Source: Pseudomonadales bacterium
GTDB taxonomy: Bacteria; Pseudomonadota; Gammaproteobacteria; Pseudomonadales; DC-out160
Direction: 5' to 3'
NCBI GenBank assembly: GCA_016765265.1
Contig: JAESQG010000453.1
Span: 1 to 6,319, forward strand
Length of the DNA stretch: 6,319 nucleotides
Under the pieces are notes generated by a model. The model was not told the origin of the DNA and ran no database searches. It saw nothing but the letters and a program-made list of their open reading frames with translations. The position numbers and the translations under genes were made by a program. Below, piece by piece: positions 1 to 6,298 of this stretch (its first letter is position 1; every line of letters starts with the position of its first letter).

Positions 1-205
1 ATGGTGGAGGTAGAGACGGTAACTTTGAAGGTTAGGTGGTGGTGATACACAATATGGACTCCTGAGTAGCTAGGTCCTCGTCCCTCAAGCGCGGAATCAT
101 CATTTTTAGGCCTAGCATTGATATACTAGCAGAACTAATTCTCGATAACAGTGTGCAAGATTGTATGGGCTGATTTATCATCTACCTGCGCTATGAATTA
201 CAAAT

Positions 206-210
206 AGAGG
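206..210 (+). promoter_or_regulatory. Shine-Dalgarno of the leader ORF
   Basis: AGAGG at 206-210 lies 8 nt before ATG 219 and 5 nt before GTG 216, a good ribosome-binding arrangement. It is 33 nt from the kinase ATG at 244, too far to serve that start directly. No comparable purine tract stands 5-10 nt before 244. Confidence 0.4.
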
Positions 211-218
211 ATAACGTG

Positions 219-242
219 ATGATGATGAAGAACAGTAAATAA
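219..242 (+). CDS. Possible 7-codon leader peptide
   Basis: Three consecutive ATG codons (219, 222, 225) are followed by AAG AAC AGT AAA and stop TAA at 240-242, giving MMMKNSK. A GTG at 216 would add one residue. AGAGG sits at ideal distance upstream. The stop codon ends one base before the ATG of the kinase/phosphatase gene at 244, which itself has almost no Shine-Dalgarno sequence. The layout is what translational coupling by re-initiation would need: ribosomes loaded on the leader terminate beside the next start. This is inference. The peptide is too short for any composition test and the ATG repeats could be chance. Confidence 0.3.
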   Translation: MMMKNSK

Positions 243-243
243 C

Positions 244-1986
244 ATGGATATAAGTCACCTAGAAGGGTCGTTGGCGGTCAGTGCTGCGCAGCGTAGTGAA
301 GCGGGAGTGAAACCAGATAATGAGGATTGTGTTGGCATCAGAGTTCCGCCCGAGCCTGAACTCACGGCTAAAGGTATTGCTTGTGTGATCGCGGATGGTG
401 TTAGCGCTGCTGATGCCGGTAAGGAGGCTAGTGAAACCTGCGTTCAGAACTTTCTCTATGATTATTATAGTACCCCGGATTCTTGGGCTGTTAAAACGTC
501 TGCCCATAAGGTGTTAACCGCACTCAACAGATGGCTCTATGCGCAAGGGCAAAGCTATATTGATGCTCAGAAAGGCTATATTACTACCTTTAGTGCTTTG
601 GTTATCAAATCGCAGACAGCGCATATTTTTCATGTGGGTGACACCCGTATTTATCTGTATCGAGACGGTGAGCTAGAACAAATAACAAAAGACCACACTG
701 CATTTGTTGCGCCCGGCCAATCATATCTTGCAAGAGCATTGGGCATTGATGTGGGAGTTGATATCGATTATCGATCAATGCCGGTTCAGAAAGACGACTT
801 GTTTTTGCTGAGTAGCGATGGTGTTCATGATTATATTTCGCATAGGCAGCTAAAAGATTTAATGGCGAGTAACACTGCTAATTTGGATGAGCTGTGCGAT
901 AAGTTGATTGATACGGCGACGAATGCAAACAGCCAGGACAATTTGAGTGTTCAGGTATTACAGATTGATGACCTCGCGGTTGAAAATTCTGATGACGTGT
1001 ATCGTAAACTGTCTGAGCTGCCCTTTCCGCCCGCATTGGAAAAAGGCCTTATTCTAGATGGGTATGAGATTTTAAAGGAGTTGCACGCTAGCAGTCGCAG
1101 CCAGCTTTATCTTGTTAAGGATAAAGCGTCAAATCAGACGATGGTGATGAAAACCCCTTCAGAAAATTACTCTGACGATGTTGCGTATATAGAGCGGTTG
1201 ATAATGGAGGAGTGGGTGGGTAGTCGGATTGACAGTAATTTTGTGGCAAAAGTAATCCGTCCTGAGCGTCCCCGGAAATTTTTGTATTATCTGATAGAGC
1301 ATGTGGCCGGCGATACTCTCGCCAAGTGGATCAAGAAAAACCCGCATCCTGACTTGTCTGAAGTGGTGAGAATAATAGAGCAGCTGGTAAAAGGTCTGCG
1401 TGATTTTCATCGCAAGGAGACCCTACATCAGGATCTAAAACCGGATAATATTGTGTTAGACCACAATGACAATGTTAAAATAATTGACTTTGGTTCAGTT
1501 TATATTACTGGGATTAGTGAAATAGAAGCGTCTATTGAAAGGGATATCATTTTAGGAACCGACGAGTATGCTGCGCCGGAATACAAATTGGGAAGAAAAT
1601 CAGGGCCCAGTTCGGACATGTTTTCTTTGGCGATTATCGCCTATGAGATGATGACAGGCAAGATGCCTTGGGGCGACAAGTTTGCTCGCTGTCGGAATGT
1701 TCGCGATTACAGTACTCTGAAATACGTGTCTGCTTATAAGCACAATCCCATGGTGCCAATCTGGGTGGATGGGGCCCTTAAAAAGGCGTTATCGATTAAT
1801 ATTGATTTGCGTTATGATAGTTTTTCAGAATTTCTATACGATTTACAAAATCCAAACGCCGCATTTTTAGAGAAAGAGCTGCGACCTTTGGTAGAGCGTG
1901 ATTCGGAGAAGTTCTGGAAAGTAGTGTCGGGGTTGTTGCTTGTGAGTAATTTGGTACTAGCCTATTTTTTATTAATGAAAAGATAA
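244..1986 (+). CDS. Fused PP2C phosphatase / Ser-Thr protein kinase, membrane-anchored
   Basis: This 580-residue protein joins two opposing enzymes. Residues about 10-242 are a PP2C-type Mn/Mg phosphatase: an N-E-D motif near 26-28, ADG at 50-52, VGDTR at 131-135, SDGV at 191-194 and the metal-binding D232-N233. Residues about 274-535 are a Hanks-type kinase: Lys303 (VMK), catalytic HQDLKPDN at 395-402 (Asp397, Lys399, Asn402), DFG at 415-417, APE at 444-446 and the F-helix Asp458. The glycine loop is degenerate (HASSRSQLYLV), and HRD is HQD; both are, as I recall, usual in this fusion family, of which a pseudomonad member lies in the nitrate-assimilation cluster. Residues about 559-577 form one membrane segment followed by Met-Lys-Arg, so both domains should face the cytoplasm. 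ATG 244 is the first in-frame start after a TGA at 226-228. TAA is followed directly by an in-frame TGA. The substrate is unknown. Confidence 0.93.
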   Translation: MDISHLEGSLAVSAAQRSEAGVKPDNEDCVGIRVPPEPELTAKGIACVIADGVSAADAGKEASETCVQNFLYDYYSTPDSWAVKTSAHKVLTALNRWLYAQGQSYIDAQKGYITTFSALVIKSQTAHIFHVGDTRIYLYRDGELEQITKDHTAFVAPGQSYLARALGIDVGVDIDYRSMPVQKDDLFLLSSDGVHDYISHRQLKDLMASNTANLDELCDKLIDTATNANSQDNLSVQVLQIDDLAVENSDDVYRKLSELPFPPALEKGLILDGYEILKELHASSRSQLYLVKDKASNQTMVMKTPSENYSDDVAYIERLIMEEWVGSRIDSNFVAKVIRPERPRKFLYYLIEHVAGDTLAKWIKKNPHPDLSEVVRIIEQLVKGLRDFHRKETLHQDLKPDNIVLDHNDNVKIIDFGSVYITGISEIEASIERDIILGTDEYAAPEYKLGRKSGPSSDMFSLAIIAYEMMTGKMPWGDKFARCRNVRDYSTLKYVSAYKHNPMVPIWVDGALKKALSINIDLRYDSFSEFLYDLQNPNAAFLEKELRPLVERDSEKFWKVVSGLLLVSNLVLAYFLLMKR

Positions 1987-2018
1987 TGAGTGACGAAAAG
2001 TAAGTGCCCAAATTTTGT

Positions 2019-2044
2019 CGGCCTTCACCGAAGTTTGAAGGCTG
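2019..2044. terminator. Possible hairpin between convergent genes
   Basis: GCCTTC at 2021-2026 pairs with GAAGGC at 2037-2042 around a 10-nt loop, and C2019/G2044 with a G·T pair between them can extend the stem to 8 bp. A run of seven T lies at 2052-2058 on the + strand, eight bases beyond the stem, so a + transcript from the kinase gene could end here. For the - strand no clear U-tract follows. The hairpin overlaps the stop codon of the phosphofructokinase gene (2025-2027). The T-tract is not directly adjacent, so the call is tentative. Confidence 0.3.
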
Positions 2045-3347
2045 TTCCCAGTTTTTTTGTGACTGCAATATTTTTTAGTCGTGCAATTTGCGGCAGCCCA
2101 TTTTTATAGGGAGGGTAATCTTCTCCTTGGATGAGCGGTTCAAGATATTCTCGCGCCAATTCAGTAATGCCAAATCCATCACGGGTAATATAGTTGCGTG
2201 GCATTTTCCTTTCTACGTTAGCCACATCAGAAAGCTTGGCTTCCCCAATAGTCCAAGCATATTTTTTACCGGGTTTTCTAACAATAGTAGGCATAACTGC
2301 ATTTTTGCCTGCCAAGGCAAAGTCAACCGCTGCTTTACCCATGGCATAGGCTTGTTCAACATCTACGCCTGAAGCTACATGTCGAGCAGCCCTCTGTAAG
2401 TAGTCGGCCACAGCCCAGTGGTACTTGTAGCCTAGCTCCTGCTTTATCAGATTGGCCAGCATGGGGGCAACGCCTCCTAACTGCTTATGACCAAATGCAT
2501 CTTTGGAGCCTGCATCTGCCAGAAACTTTCCATCAGCATAATGGGCGCCTTCACTCACCACCACAACACAGTAGCCACACTTGCGCACTGTGCTCTTTAC
2601 TTTCTTTAGGAATTTGACTTGATCAAATGCGATTTCCGGGAAGATAATAATATGAGGTGGATCGTTTTCTTGTTCTTTTGCCAGTCCACCTGCTGCTGCA
2701 ATCCAACCGGCGTGGCGTCCCATGACTTCAAGAATAAAGACTTTAGTGGAGGTTTCACACATGGAGGCCACATCCAAGCCCGCTTCACGAGTGGAGATGG
2801 CAACGTATTTGGCCACTGAGCCAAACCCGGGACAGTTATCGGTAATGGGGAGGTCGTTATCAACGGTTTTTGGTACACCAATACAGGTAAGGGGATAACC
2901 CACTTCTTGACTCATTTGAGCCACTTTATTTGCGGTGTCTTGGGAGTCGCCGCCACCATTGTAAAAAAAATATCCTATGTTGTGCGCTTTGAAAACTGCT
3001 ATTAATCGTTCGTACTCGGCACGGTTTTCTTCAATGGATTTCAACTTATATCGACAGGAGCCAAATGCACCGCCAGGGGTGTGTTTCAAGGCGGCGATAG
3101 TTTTCGCGGTTTCCTTACTGGTATCAATAAGGTCTTCTGTGAGCGCGCCAATAATACCGTTTCGACCAGCGTAGACTTTTCCTATCTTGTCTTTGTTTTG
3201 CCGAGCGGTTTGGATAATGCCACATGCGGTGGCATTAATAACTGCGGTAACACCGCCTGATTGAGCATAGAATGCATTTTTCTTAGTGTTTTTAAATTGG
3301 GTTGGTTTAATCTGGGTGGTTTTATTTTTAGTTGTTTTATTCGCCAT
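2025..3347 (-). CDS. pfp: PPi-dependent 6-phosphofructokinase
   Basis: The enzyme converts fructose 6-phosphate and fructose 1,6-bisphosphate reversibly, using pyrophosphate in place of ATP, in the cytoplasm. The 440 residues contain the phosphoryl-donor SGG (30-32), GGGDS (131-135), PKTVDND (159-165, with catalytic base Asp163) and MGRHAGW (199-205) for sugar-phosphate binding. Asp134, where ATP enzymes carry Gly, and Lys160 in PKTVDND are the known signature of PPi use, so specificity follows from established family knowledge. It is longer than E. coli PfkA (320), as expected for this clade. The core begins at KNAFYAQSGG near residue 23, preceded by an unusual Lys/Thr-rich extension. No other ATG, GTG or TTG lies between ATG 3347 and the core, so the extension belongs to the protein. 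A GGAG stands 12 nt upstream, rather far. The gene converges on the kinase/phosphatase gene. Confidence 0.95.
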   Translation of the reverse strand: MANKTTKNKTTQIKPTQFKNTKKNAFYAQSGGVTAVINATACGIIQTARQNKDKIGKVYAGRNGIIGALTEDLIDTSKETAKTIAALKHTPGGAFGSCRYKLKSIEENRAEYERLIAVFKAHNIGYFFYNGGGDSQDTANKVAQMSQEVGYPLTCIGVPKTVDNDLPITDNCPGFGSVAKYVAISTREAGLDVASMCETSTKVFILEVMGRHAGWIAAAGGLAKEQENDPPHIIIFPEIAFDQVKFLKKVKSTVRKCGYCVVVVSEGAHYADGKFLADAGSKDAFGHKQLGGVAPMLANLIKQELGYKYHWAVADYLQRAARHVASGVDVEQAYAMGKAAVDFALAGKNAVMPTIVRKPGKKYAWTIGEAKLSDVANVERKMPRNYITRDGFGITELAREYLEPLIQGEDYPPYKNGLPQIARLKNIAVTKKLGTAFKLR

Positions 3348-3513
3348 CTGTCGCTAGGTCTCCAGTTGGGCATTTGCAGTTTGGCGAATGATACTGTAAT
3401 TCCATTATAATTGCATGATATACGTAGGACTCTATTGATATGGGGATGCTCAACGCAACTGCTGCAAACGACACTACAACACTTTATTTTTTAGATCAGG
3501 CAATGGAATAAAT
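3348..3513. promoter_or_regulatory. Divergent promoter region between pfp and the membrane protein
   Basis: These 166 bp separate two divergently transcribed genes and should hold both promoters. ATTATAAT at 3404-3411 is a perfect palindrome and reads TATAAT on both strands (3406-3411 on +, 3409-3404 on -). For the - strand it would give a 5' leader of roughly 50 nt on pfp, but the hexamer 17 bp upstream (GAGTCC) is a poor -35. For the + strand, TTGGCG at 3381-3386 matches four of six -35 bases at a long 19-bp spacing, and the leader would be about 95 nt. The downstream part, 3440-3513, shows nothing further I can name. Confidence 0.45.
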
Positions 3514-4068
3514 ATGAAATCAATTTGGATGTTATTTTGGGATATTTGCTTATTTAGACGTGGGCCGGAAGATGTACCAGACTCTCGTTTTTTGGTGAGT
3601 ACAATGGCGCTGGTCTTTTTGCTTTTTAATACTACCGCCCGTTTGTTTTTGCTGGAGTCGAGTCTGTTTCAATCGCTGATGAGTAGTGTATTGGTCTTGT
3701 GCGTCTTCGCAGCGGGTTTATGGTTAGGCTTGAAGATTAAAGGCGGTTTAAACCGCTTCGAACAGAGTATGACTGCACTTTTAGGTCAAGATATGGTGAT
3801 TTCTATTCTGTCGCTGCCCTTGCTGTTGCTGCTAGTGGCACAGCAACAGCAGGGTGCGCAGCCGCAAGTGAGTAGCATCTTGCTGTTGATTTTTTATGTA
3901 TGGGATTTGGCGGTGAAAGGTTTTATTTGTAAAAAGGCTTTAGGTGTGGGACCGGTATTGGCATTTATGCTGGCTTTCGCACTCGTTATGGGAGCGATCA
4001 TGCTTGATAAGCAATTGTTTTATGCTGATTCCGCAATAATTACCAGTCATGATCAAAGCGCTTTATAG
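3514..4068 (+). CDS. Hypothetical multi-pass inner-membrane protein
   Basis: I do not recognise this 184-residue protein with certainty. After a short N-terminal stretch carrying FRRGPEDVPDS (about 14-24), it shows hydrophobic segments at roughly 26-47, 52-74, 92-109, 118-139 and 145-164, so four to five membrane passes, then a polar tail. The five-helix plan and size recall Yip1-like membrane proteins, and I have a recollection of small proteobacterial proteins with a similar RRGP-D-P start, but neither is proven. A glutamine-rich loop (QQQQGAQPQ) separates segments three and four. ATG 3514 has only a weak TGGA six bases upstream; Met6 is an alternative start. It lies 124 bp before mpl in the same direction, so it may be in the same transcript or separate. 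It has no visible enzymatic motif. Confidence 0.75.
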   Translation: MKSIWMLFWDICLFRRGPEDVPDSRFLVSTMALVFLLFNTTARLFLLESSLFQSLMSSVLVLCVFAAGLWLGLKIKGGLNRFEQSMTALLGQDMVISILSLPLLLLLVAQQQQGAQPQVSSILLLIFYVWDLAVKGFICKKALGVGPVLAFMLAFALVMGAIMLDKQLFYADSAIITSHDQSAL

Positions 4069-4150
4069 AGTCCTGTCTTTTGGCGATACGGTTAAGGGCG
4101 ATTGTTAGTAAGAAATTGGTCAGGTTGTGATGGATCGTCAATATTGAAGC

Positions 4151-4156
4151 TAGAAT
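4151..4156 (+). promoter_or_regulatory. Weak -10 candidate upstream of mpl
   Basis: TAGAAT at 4151-4156 matches five of six -10 bases and lies 36 bp before the mpl start. The best -35-like hexamer, TTGTGA at 4125-4130, is 20 bp away, which is too far for a good sigma-70 promoter. The 124-bp gap after the preceding gene leaves room for a separate mpl-ubiX promoter, but the sequence supports it only weakly. No terminator hairpin is evident in the gap. Confidence 0.2.
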
Positions 4157-4180
4157 AAATAATAAGACCGGTAGAAATTG

Positions 4181-4186
4181 AAGGAG
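4181..4186 (+). promoter_or_regulatory. Ribosome binding site that sets the mpl start
   Basis: AAGGAG at 4181-4186 is a near-perfect Shine-Dalgarno with a 6-nt spacer to TTG 4193. If translation began at the upstream in-frame TTG 4178, this sequence would lie inside the gene and serve no purpose. Confidence 0.85.
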
Positions 4187-4192
4187 TGGGTT

Positions 4193-5566
4193 TTGCATCT
4201 ACATATTTTAGGGATCTGCGGTACATTTATGGGAAGTTTAGCAGTAATCGCTAAGGCTTTGGGTCATCAAGTGACCGGGTCAGATGCCAATGTTTATCCC
4301 CCTATGAGCACACAATTAGAGGACCAGGGAATTGGGCTATGCCAAGGTTATTCCGCTGAGCATCTAACGCCCCACCCCGATCTAGTGGTTATCGGCAATG
4401 CAATGTCTAGGGGGAATGTGGCTGTGGAGTATGTGCTGGATAAGGGTTTACCATACGTATCGGGGCCGCAATGGCTAGCAGAGCATGTGTTGAAGGACCG
4501 CTGGGTGCTTGGGGTTGCGGGTACTCATGGGAAAACTACCACCAGTAGTATGTTGGCTTGGATATTGGATTACGCAGGTCTTAAACCGGGTTATCTGATT
4601 GGCGGTGTGCCAACCAATTTTGGCGTGTCCGCTCGGTTGGGTGACGAGCCTTCTTTCGTTATTGAAGCGGATGAATACGACAGCGCATTTTTTGATAAAA
4701 GGTCTAAATTCATCCATTATAAAGCGCGTACTGCGATTTTAAATAATCTTGAGTTTGATCACGCTGATATCTTTGATGATATTTCGGATATTCAAAAACA
4801 GTTTCATCAATTGGTTCGTACTATTCCGAGTTTAGGTTTGGTGGTCATGCCTAAAGGCGACGTAAATTTGGAAGCGGTCATTGATAAAGGCTGTTGGACA
4901 CCCTGTGAGTATCTCGTGGATGAAGGTTGCGATGATCAAGAAGTCGGATGGGCCACCCGATTGATCAGCGAAGACGCCAGTGAATTTGAGGTGTTTTGGA
5001 AAGGGGCGTCGCAAGGAGTGTTACGCTGGAATCAATATGGACGCCACAATTTGAATAATGGATTGGCGGCCATCGCTGCAGCTCGCCATGTTGGGGTCTC
5101 AGCCCCTATTGCTATTGAAGCACTAGCGGAGTTTGAAGGTGTTGCTCGGCGAATGGAAATTTTCGGTAAGGCGGGTGGTATTACCCTTTACGATGACTTT
5201 GCTCATCATCCAACGGCCATTGAAACGACTCTGAAAGGTCTTAGGGCTAAGGTGGGGGATGAACGCATAATCACGGTCATCGAGCCACGTTCCAACACAA
5301 TGAAATCAGGGGTGCATAAGGACAAGTTAGCTTTGTCTGTCAAAGCAGCGGACGAAGTCATTTGGTTAAAACCGGATGGTTTAGTGTGGGATCTCAACTG
5401 TATAAGCGATGCTTCCTCTACCCCCACCTCGGTTTATGCCTCGGTGGAGGAAATAGTTAGCCATATTGCAGATACCGCAAAAGCAGGAGATCATGTGTTG
5501 GTGATGAGTAATGGTGGTTTTGGCGGCTTACACAAAAAATTGCTTGCAAGGCTGAATAGCAGATAG
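4193..5566 (+). CDS. mpl: UDP-MurNAc:L-Ala-gamma-D-Glu-mDAP ligase
   Basis: Mpl joins recycled murein tripeptide to UDP-N-acetylmuramate with ATP, feeding it back into peptidoglycan synthesis in the cytoplasm. It implies a meso-diaminopimelate wall. The Mur-ligase plan is complete: N-terminal UMP-binding ICGTFMGSLA, P-loop GTHGKTTT (110-117), EADEYDSAFFDKRSKF (158-173), NNLEFDHADIF (184-194), GRHNLNNG (283-290) and the C-terminal domain with DDFAHHPTAI (334-343) and EPRSNTMKSG (364-373). It aligns closely along its whole length with E. coli Mpl as I know it. I start it at TTG 4193, giving MHLHILGICGT and 457 residues, the same as my recollection of the E. coli protein (MRIHILGICGT). A start at the upstream TTG 4178 would add five residues encoded by the Shine-Dalgarno itself. 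ubiX follows after 28 bp, probably in one operon. Confidence 0.97.
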   Translation: MHLHILGICGTFMGSLAVIAKALGHQVTGSDANVYPPMSTQLEDQGIGLCQGYSAEHLTPHPDLVVIGNAMSRGNVAVEYVLDKGLPYVSGPQWLAEHVLKDRWVLGVAGTHGKTTTSSMLAWILDYAGLKPGYLIGGVPTNFGVSARLGDEPSFVIEADEYDSAFFDKRSKFIHYKARTAILNNLEFDHADIFDDISDIQKQFHQLVRTIPSLGLVVMPKGDVNLEAVIDKGCWTPCEYLVDEGCDDQEVGWATRLISEDASEFEVFWKGASQGVLRWNQYGRHNLNNGLAAIAAARHVGVSAPIAIEALAEFEGVARRMEIFGKAGGITLYDDFAHHPTAIETTLKGLRAKVGDERIITVIEPRSNTMKSGVHKDKLALSVKAADEVIWLKPDGLVWDLNCISDASSTPTSVYASVEEIVSHIADTAKAGDHVLVMSNGGFGGLHKKLLARLNSR

Positions 5567-5594
5567 TTTTTACTGGTTTTAGAGGCGAGTTCCC

Positions 5595-6287
5595 ATGAGT
5601 TCAACAAAAAATAGGGATAATCTGGAGAGTAGGCTTTCCATTACATTGGCGATTACCGGAGCCTCTGGAGTTCAATACGGACTACGCTTACTGCAATGTT
5701 TATTGGCAGCCGATATAAAGGTGTACTTGATGATTTCGAAGGCTGCACATTTAGTGATAGCCACCGAAACAGATTTAAAATTACCGAGTAAAGTTGGCCT
5801 ATTGGGGAAGGCCTTGATTGATGTATTTTCCCAACAGACGGAGCAGGTGATTGGCCCGGAATTGCTAGAGGTGCTGGGACCAGAACAGTGGACTGCACCC
5901 GTGGCGTCGGGTTCATCAGGGCCCCATTCGATGGTAATTTGTCCCTGTAGCACAGGCACTTTGTCGGCAGTGGCCACTGGGGCGAGTAATAATTTGATTG
6001 AACGGGCGGCTGACGTTGTGCTTAAGGAGCGCAAGAGGTTGATTATCGTTCCCCGAGAAACGCCCTATTCCCTGATACATCTGGAACATATGCTTAAGCT
6101 AACACAAATGGGTGCAATCGTTTTGCCGGCTAGTCCAGGCTTCTACCACAACCCCAAATCAATAAACGACTTAGTGGATTTTATAGTTGCCCGTATCCTG
6201 GATAAGCTTGAGATAAAGCAAACTCTAATGCCTCGCTGGGGTTATGCTCTGCAAGGCACTCGTGAAGGTAAAGAACAATCCCGGTAA
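5595..6287 (+). CDS. ubiX: Flavin prenyltransferase UbiX
   Basis: UbiX transfers a dimethylallyl group from its monophosphate to FMN, making the prenyl-FMN cofactor that UbiD-type decarboxylases need, for instance in ubiquinone synthesis. The flavoprotein fold shows as ITGASGVQYGLRLL (20-33), SGSSGP (105-110), CPCSTGTLSAVATG (116-129), NNLIERAADVVLKER (132-146), PRETP (153-157) and the late PGFYHNP (181-187), containing the conserved Tyr near the prenyl-phosphate site. It resembles the P. aeruginosa UbiX encoded beside mpl. At 230 residues it is longer than the usual 190-210: the core starts near residue 15 and there is a C-terminal tail of about 15 residues after MPRWG. AGAGG upstream supports ATG 5595. 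The last codons and stop are created by a 16-bp tandem duplication. No ubiD is in the window. Confidence 0.96.
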   Translation: MSSTKNRDNLESRLSITLAITGASGVQYGLRLLQCLLAADIKVYLMISKAAHLVIATETDLKLPSKVGLLGKALIDVFSQQTEQVIGPELLEVLGPEQWTAPVASGSSGPHSMVICPCSTGTLSAVATGASNNLIERAADVVLKERKRLIIVPRETPYSLIHLEHMLKLTQMGAIVLPASPGFYHNPKSINDLVDFIVARILDKLEIKQTLMPRWGYALQGTREGKEQSR

Positions 6288-6298
6288 AGAACAATCCC
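6267..6298 (+). repeat. 16-bp perfect tandem duplication at the ubiX 3' end
   Basis: GGTAAAGAACAATCCC occurs at 6267-6282 and again, identical and adjacent, at 6283-6298. Sixteen is not a multiple of three, so the second copy is read in another frame and supplies the present ubiX stop (TAA 6285-6287). With a single copy the frame would continue with Gln-Glu-Lys-Lys-Arg and end at TAG 6313-6315, followed in frame by TAA 6316-6318. Confidence 0.9.

Larger units (their letters stand above)
1..243. other. Upstream non-coding region
   Basis: No gene of useful length is supported here. The first bases can be read as the end of an upstream + strand gene in two frames: one gives a Gly-rich tail ending GRDGNFEG at TAG 33-35, the other ends at TGA 43-45. 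Ten to fourteen codons cannot decide between them or exclude a non-coding origin. An imperfect inverted repeat is present, GCTAGGTCCT at 69-78 against AGGCCTAGC at 108-116, with one bulged T and a 29-nt loop. It has no T-tract after it, so I do not call it a terminator. I find no convincing sigma-70 promoter for the kinase gene: TTGATA at 118-123 has no good -10 at the right distance. The last 40 bases hold a possible leader ORF, listed separately. Confidence 0.5.

Noticed and set aside
1..45. Possible C-terminal end of an upstream gene (Gly-rich tail or alternative frame)
   Set aside because: Two frames are open for only 10-14 codons, so neither can be supported as a CDS.
69..116. Inverted repeat GCTAGGTCCT / AGGCCTAGC as a terminator
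   Set aside because: It has a bulged base, a 29-nt loop and no T-tract after it; chance is a sufficient explanation.
277..397. Degenerate glycine loop and HQD in place of HRD as signs of a dead kinase
   Set aside because: Lys303, Asp397, Lys399, Asn402, DFG and APE are all present, and these substitutions are, to my recollection, usual in this fusion family.
2606..2881. Open frames on both strands inside the phosphofructokinase gene
   Set aside because: They overlap the conserved active-site region of pfp and show no domain or ribosome site of their own.
4055..4064. Perfect 10-bp palindrome AAAGCGCTTT at the end of the membrane-protein gene
   Set aside because: It has no loop and no T-tract and lies in coding sequence, so neither a terminator nor an operator is supported.
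5672..6034. 120-codon open frame on the - strand within ubiX
   Set aside because: It lies wholly opposite a well-conserved gene, has no recognisable motif and its length is explained by the codon composition of ubiX.
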